Assembly (NCBI GenBank): GCA_029251085.1
Contig: JAQXDZ010000043.1
Span: 1-55,325 of the forward strand
Direction: 5' to 3'
DNA length: 55,325 nucleotides
DNA from: Mariniblastus sp.
GTDB lineage: Bacteria; Planctomycetota; Planctomycetia; Pirellulales; Pirellulaceae
Shown one piece after another: positions 48,206 through 55,325 of the stretch (the first letter of the stretch is position 1; each line of letters opens with the position of its first letter). The notes beneath the pieces are model-generated. The model saw only the letters and a program-made list of their open reading frames with translations. It did not search any database and was not told where the DNA came from. The translations under genes were made by a program, and so were the position numbers.

Positions 48206-48673
48206 TTACTCTAAGTCTAAATCCCTAAACTCCTGCCGGTAATCATGCTGGAGATCTTCATGATACGTTTCAATCAGTTTTTGTATTTTCTTGATTTGGC
48301 CAGCGTACATGTTGAACGTTACCCTGCGGTCTCGAAAAGGCGTTTCGCTGCTGATTAACTCGCGGCAAAAGAAAACTCGAACGGTGAGCTCCGTCTCTTT
48401 CGATCCCGAAAATCTCAAGCATTTGTCCATGACCCGAATGGTCTTTCTAAGTGTCTTTTTGTGCATATTGGGAGTTGCTCGAAATTGTTCTTCTATTTCT
48501 TCGCACAAATATCCCGCGTAGGCAGTTTCGTTTTCAGAAAGGAAAAGCACGTAAGTTAAAAGTTCTTTGTTGTCCTTTTTGAATCGGGCTAAACGCAACA
48601 CGATTTCGAGTAACTCACCCTGGTCGAGCTTTACCAGCTGCTTTTTAATTTCTGCGATCGAAGCTGCTTTCAT
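48206..48673 (-). CDS. Unknown helical protein (155 aa)
   Basis: I do not recognise the family. The 155-residue protein is largely helical and charged, without membrane or signal segments. Parts include IAEIKKQLVKLDQGELLEIVLRLARF and YAGYLCEEIEEQF, then a basic middle (MHKKTLRKTIRVMDKC) and a C-terminal acidic tail. ATG 48673 has GAGGG seven bases upstream. The SET-domain gene is just upstream (41 bases), reading in the same direction, so the two are probably co-transcribed; whether this protein is a substrate or partner is open. Confidence 0.7.
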   Translation of the reverse strand: MKAASIAEIKKQLVKLDQGELLEIVLRLARFKKDNKELLTYVLFLSENETAYAGYLCEEIEEQFRATPNMHKKTLRKTIRVMDKCLRFSGSKETELTVRVFFCRELISSETPFRDRRVTFNMYAGQIKKIQKLIETYHEDLQHDYRQEFRDLDLE

Positions 48674-48714
48674 TCAATTTCCCTCGATTGAATTTGAGAA
48701 TTTTTTAAAAACTA

Positions 48715-49173
48715 CTATTTTAAATTTTTGAGTTTTGCAATTTCATCCACTGAAACAACAAACCCGCGACAATTTTTAGTACCGCATTCGCATTTTATTG
48801 CAAATTCAGCGGGCCAGTTGTAGTCAATGGTCAGTTCCTCGCCCGGTGAGATGTTCCGAAGTGCGGACAGATACAGCCCGCCGCAACTCTTGTCATCCAC
48901 CGATTCTGGGTCACCTTTCCAGTCAGAAGCGGTCATCCAGTCGAATTCACAATTATGATCGCAGCTGTGATTCAAAAATCGAAAGGGTGCGATCGGTTCC
49001 AACTGATAACCCTCGGCTGCCTGAAACGTGTATTCGGTTTCCAGTCGTTCATTTTGAAACAGGTCTCCCTTGATTTGACCGATCACCGCGGACGCAGGAA
49101 AAGAAATTTTTGCAAACACGCCACTTCCGGCGATTCCTTCGCCCACTCTCACTGCTTCACATTCCGACTGCAT
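48715..49173 (-). CDS. SET-domain protein lysine methyltransferase-like
   Basis: This 152-residue protein has a whole SET domain. The N-terminal GEGIAGSGVFAKISFPASAV (SET-N), RFLNHSCDHNCEF (NHSCxxN), and GEELTIDYNW (the Tyr motif) are all present. A post-SET Cys cluster CECGTKNCRGFV would bind zinc with a Cys of the NHSC motif. The known chemistry is transfer of methyl from S-adenosylmethionine to a protein lysine. Eukaryotic-like SET proteins also occur in bacteria; chlamydial ones methylate histone-like protein. No signal peptide, so it is cytosolic. The target is unknown. The gene precedes the unknown helical gene on the same strand. Confidence 0.85.
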   Translation of the reverse strand: MQSECEAVRVGEGIAGSGVFAKISFPASAVIGQIKGDLFQNERLETEYTFQAAEGYQLEPIAPFRFLNHSCDHNCEFDWMTASDWKGDPESVDDKSCGGLYLSALRNISPGEELTIDYNWPAEFAIKCECGTKNCRGFVVSVDEIAKLKNLK

Positions 49174-49340
49174 ATTAAAAACCAGTTATCCGTAAAATTT
49201 ATTTCGAATGTGTTTAAAACGCTTAATTGTTGGCAAAACCGTACGGAACCCATTGGTTCCAATTTCTAATCTATTCCTTGCTTTCGCCTTCGCTCGATTC
49301 TGCGTAAAAAAACCGATCTCTAAAGCTAACAAGCCAACCC

Positions 49341-51191
49341 CTATTTAAAAACCGGTGCGGAATAGACTTGTCTGATTTTGTATTTCGCTAATGCTTCAGG
49401 TTGCAGGCGAACCTGAATTGCCTTTCCATTGCGGATAACATGTACGTTGATCGACTTTCCCCGATATTTTGCAGTTCCTGCGTTCAAAGCGGCTAACGAT
49501 GTAACCTGGTCCTCTCCCACCGCGGTGATAATATCGCCCACTCTCAATATATTTAAATTTGCCCCCTGCACGTTTTGGACAGAATTTTCGACGATTAATG
49601 CAGCAGATAGTTCGGCGAGGTAGCGCTTTGAGTTAAATGAGCCATCGTCCCCATTCTTTTCAAAGCGAGTCGGATCGCTCCCCTCACGGATTGCTTTCCG
49701 CTTAAGAACCTCTTTTACGGCTTGGTAGCAATTGATCAATCCATAACCCGTGCTTGGATCGAATCCAGGAGGCCCGATGTCGGTTGCCGTGGTAGTAATT
49801 ATTTCCCGAATTCGCCAGGGATGAATTTCTTTGTCCGCGGACCGCATCAATGCGATCGCACCGCAGAACATCGGTCCCGCAAAAGAATTTCCGTTGATGG
49901 CCGATTCACGTACTGTTCCATCAGCGAAGAAAACTGGTAATTGGTGATTAAACGCGCAAACCTCTGGTTTTTTAACCTTCCCATCGTGATAGTGGTCTGT
50001 CTGCCACAGCACAGGACCCTGACTGGAAAAACTCGTTTTTGAAAGATCTCTGTGAACACCAGCAGCGGCGAATACTACCTGAGGAATATCTTCGGGTGTT
50101 CGCATCTGGCGTGGTGTTTTAACTGTCTTCGCAAAATTCCCAGCACCGGAAACGAAACAAAGCCCACAAATCGTTCCATGTTCAAGTATTTTTCGCCAAT
50201 GACTACGGTATTCATCTAAGCCGGGAATGGAAAAACTCATGCTATAGGTGTCAGCTCCGTTTTCAATCGCCCATTCAACACTTGATTCAATTTCGCCGCG
50301 GGCTATTACACCCGCCCACTCTCCCAAGGGCGCTAACCCGAATTCGTATCGAAACTCAGGCGATCCTCTACCGCAGACAATTGCCGCACACATGACTCCG
50401 TGCAAATCACGAGGGGAAACGCTTTCAGGGCGAACACAAAGTTCCATATCACCTTGATTAAAATTGAATCCAACGATTGGCGACTGCGATTTTGCCATTT
50501 GAGGAGATTTTGCAAAGTGAAAATCGTGAATTACGTTTAGAGTACCCCGCCCGGTAATTCCAAGCTTTTTCCAGACTTGGTCTGCCTTAAGCGCGCGGGT
50601 ATACCATGGATGCAACCAGCGTTCCGGATCGAAGGCCAATTCAAGAGAATTCTTTTCCGTGCGAGAAATTGGTGCAGCGGTTTTTGTGGGATTGGATTTT
50701 CGAACAATAAATATTTTGCTAACACCGGGAATTTCTTTCACATTTTGAATGTCAGAAACTCGAGTTGTTGCACTAAACCCGTTCACAATCCAATGCTGAC
50801 GAATGTCGGATAGAATCCCTGACGCTTTTAGCTGATCAAGCGTCTTTTTCGCCCTAAAAAACGAGGCGTCCGATTCGCGTTTCAATTCATCTATACAACG
50901 CGAACTTAAAACTGACCTCGGAATTGCGTCAAATTCAGCCGCTCGCCTAAGATATGCCTTCCCATCACCGAGCAGCTGCCGATCAAACCATACTTTTACA
51001 GTTATTTCTGTATCTTTCCCAACCCGACGCAATGAAGTGGGGATTTCTGAAACCCATCGTTCGTTACTTAAATTCTCGAACCTAATGGGTACCGGCTTGG
51101 GATTGTCTTGACTCAGAGAACTAATGCAAGGCAGGAACGCGAGCATTGCGACGAAGGTCGGCAATCCAGTTTTGTAATAGCCAGCTCGCAT
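49341..51191 (-). CDS. Exported S8 (subtilisin-like) protease with C-terminal PDZ-like domain
   Basis: This 616-residue protein starts at ATG 51191, preceded by AAGGA six bases upstream. It has a signal peptide (about 1-27), a propeptide-like region with poorly conserved segments, and then a subtilase domain. The triad is D223 (NVIHDFHF), H264 (LHGVMCAA) and S436 (GNSFAGPMFCGAI), with the oxyanion Asn in SGAGNFAK. The Asp motif departs from the usual DTG. A PDZ-like tail (LRVGDIITAVGEDQVTSLAA, then INVHVIRNGKAIQVRL) follows. It probably acts in the periplasm; the target is unknown. Confidence 0.85.
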   Translation of the reverse strand: MRAGYYKTGLPTFVAMLAFLPCISSLSQDNPKPVPIRFENLSNERWVSEIPTSLRRVGKDTEITVKVWFDRQLLGDGKAYLRRAAEFDAIPRSVLSSRCIDELKRESDASFFRAKKTLDQLKASGILSDIRQHWIVNGFSATTRVSDIQNVKEIPGVSKIFIVRKSNPTKTAAPISRTEKNSLELAFDPERWLHPWYTRALKADQVWKKLGITGRGTLNVIHDFHFAKSPQMAKSQSPIVGFNFNQGDMELCVRPESVSPRDLHGVMCAAIVCGRGSPEFRYEFGLAPLGEWAGVIARGEIESSVEWAIENGADTYSMSFSIPGLDEYRSHWRKILEHGTICGLCFVSGAGNFAKTVKTPRQMRTPEDIPQVVFAAAGVHRDLSKTSFSSQGPVLWQTDHYHDGKVKKPEVCAFNHQLPVFFADGTVRESAINGNSFAGPMFCGAIALMRSADKEIHPWRIREIITTTATDIGPPGFDPSTGYGLINCYQAVKEVLKRKAIREGSDPTRFEKNGDDGSFNSKRYLAELSAALIVENSVQNVQGANLNILRVGDIITAVGEDQVTSLAALNAGTAKYRGKSINVHVIRNGKAIQVRLQPEALAKYKIRQVYSAPVFK

Positions 51192-51364
51192 ACATGTTCC
51201 TTTTCGATTGGGGTCGCTTCATAAGTTCATTACCTCAGAGCACTAGCGACTTTTCGCGTCAGTGCAAATATTTTCCCATGCTGCTTAACTGGGTGCCAGT
51301 TCATATCAGAAAAATCATTGAACGCGAAAGGCAATCGAATCCAACCACAAGATGGGCTGAGCAA

Positions 51365-51400
51365 TAAAAAAAGCCCGTTCACGTTTTCACGTGAACGGGC
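51365..51400 (-). terminator. Intrinsic terminator of the rRNA operon
   Basis: On the minus strand a 12-bp perfect stem (51400-51389 with 51384-51373) with a 4-base loop is followed by an 8-T run (51372-51365). It lies 10 bases downstream of the 5S rRNA gene. This is the strongest terminator in the window. Confidence 0.95.
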
Positions 51401-51410
51401 TCATAATAAA

Positions 51411-51517
<107 letters not shown>

Positions 51518-51522
51518 AGAGA

Positions 51523-51549
51523 CCACATCGGCTTATTCACCCGATGTGG
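51523..51549 (-). other. Spacer hairpin between 5S and 23S rRNA
   Basis: CCACATCGG (51523-51531) can pair with CCGATGTGG (51541-51549) in the spacer just upstream of 5S in transcription. The 9-bp stem may act in processing of the transcript. A second palindrome, GGGTCAA-TG-TTGACCC, lies at 51608-51623. Confidence 0.5.
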
Positions 51550-51783
51550 CCTGATCCTGACAAAGATCATGTCTTTTTGGTTGTGTTTTATAGATGGCTA
51601 GTGTCGTGGGTCAATGTTGACCCAGATTTGCATGACGATGGCGGCTGCCAACTCATGCGGGCCACGTTGACCCAATGACGCCTTAAATAGCGTCGGCAGG
51701 AAATTCCTACCTTCAAATGACCTAAACTGGTATCAGTTTTGATTGGTTTTAAACCCAACCGAAAATGAGAGACCTGGATATAT

Positions 51784-55203
<3,420 letters not shown>

Positions 55204-55325
55204 AAATATCCAAACCCCTTAACAAACCCGAAGGCCTGCCGAGGTGATCTTTTATTTGCATCAAACCACTCCAGGTAACGATTATTTTTGTTCTCATCAA
55301 TTCAACTTATGAAATTAACTGTCCG
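55204..55325 (-). other. Leader/spacer upstream of 23S rRNA
   Basis: These 122 bases precede 23S in the direction of transcription and run into the window edge. I see no tRNA in them. They could be a 16S-23S spacer, or the leader of an rRNA operon that lacks a nearby 16S, as is known in some planctomycetes. Confidence 0.4.

Overview
The window looks like chromosome from a planctomycete, most likely the Pirellulaceae. The best evidence is the set of families largely typical of that phylum: PSD1/DUF1549/DUF1553 and DUF1587-1595-1592-1588-1585 proteins with c-type haem motifs, their partners DUF1501 and DUF1552, a sulfatase, a ThuA-like protein, exported sugar-type oxidoreductase and isomerase families, and many exported peptidases. 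Genes are loosely packed on both strands. GTG and TTG starts are common. I see no prophage, insertion sequence, CRISPR array or tRNA.

Layout. 1-13.9 kb (+): a sulfatase tail, a ThuA-like protein, an exported dikinase-like protein with the domain order of glucan, water dikinase, an S9 peptidase, a small unknown gene, a Gfo/Idh/MocA oxidoreductase, a trypsin-like protease, a TerB-like protein, an M13 metallopeptidase and a membrane FMN-binding/ferredoxin-like protein. 14.0-20.1 kb (-): the gltB-gltD glutamate synthase operon. 20.5-21.6 kb (+): an exported thioredoxin-like gene whose reading frame crosses one in-frame TGA, followed by a bacterial-type SECIS hairpin. 21.8-30.4 kb: a membrane protein, uridine kinase, DUF481 protein, PQQ-type beta-propeller, outer-membrane porin, sugar isomerase-like protein, inorganic pyrophosphatase and two unknown genes. 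30.5-41.9 kb: two haem/DUF modules facing each other. The second closes a six-gene minus-strand cluster that begins with VCBS-repeat and TPR proteins. 42.6-47.4 kb (-): a YdiJ-like FAD/FeS dehydrogenase overlapping moaD, then moaE and moaA. 47.7-51.2 kb: SixA, an unknown gene, a SET-domain protein and an S8 protease with a PDZ-like tail. 51.4-55.2 kb (-): 23S and 5S rRNA genes and their terminator.

Two things stand out. First, the thioredoxin-like gene at 20529-21590 is probably a selenoprotein: TGA replaces the first residue of the redox motif (W-U-P-G-K), and a near-perfect hairpin with a G-first loop lies 25 nt downstream. Second, the 23S gene is interrupted by a 512-nt group I intron without a homing endonuclease, placed exactly after U1931 (E. 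coli numbering). Its P1 helix, P/Q/R/S core elements, GNRA-capped P9 hairpins and terminal G can all be read from the sequence.

Most of the remaining genes are ordinary nitrogen, nucleotide, cofactor and envelope functions. The dikinase-like exported protein, the SET protein, the YdiJ-Moco operon and the paired haem/DUF modules deserve further attention.
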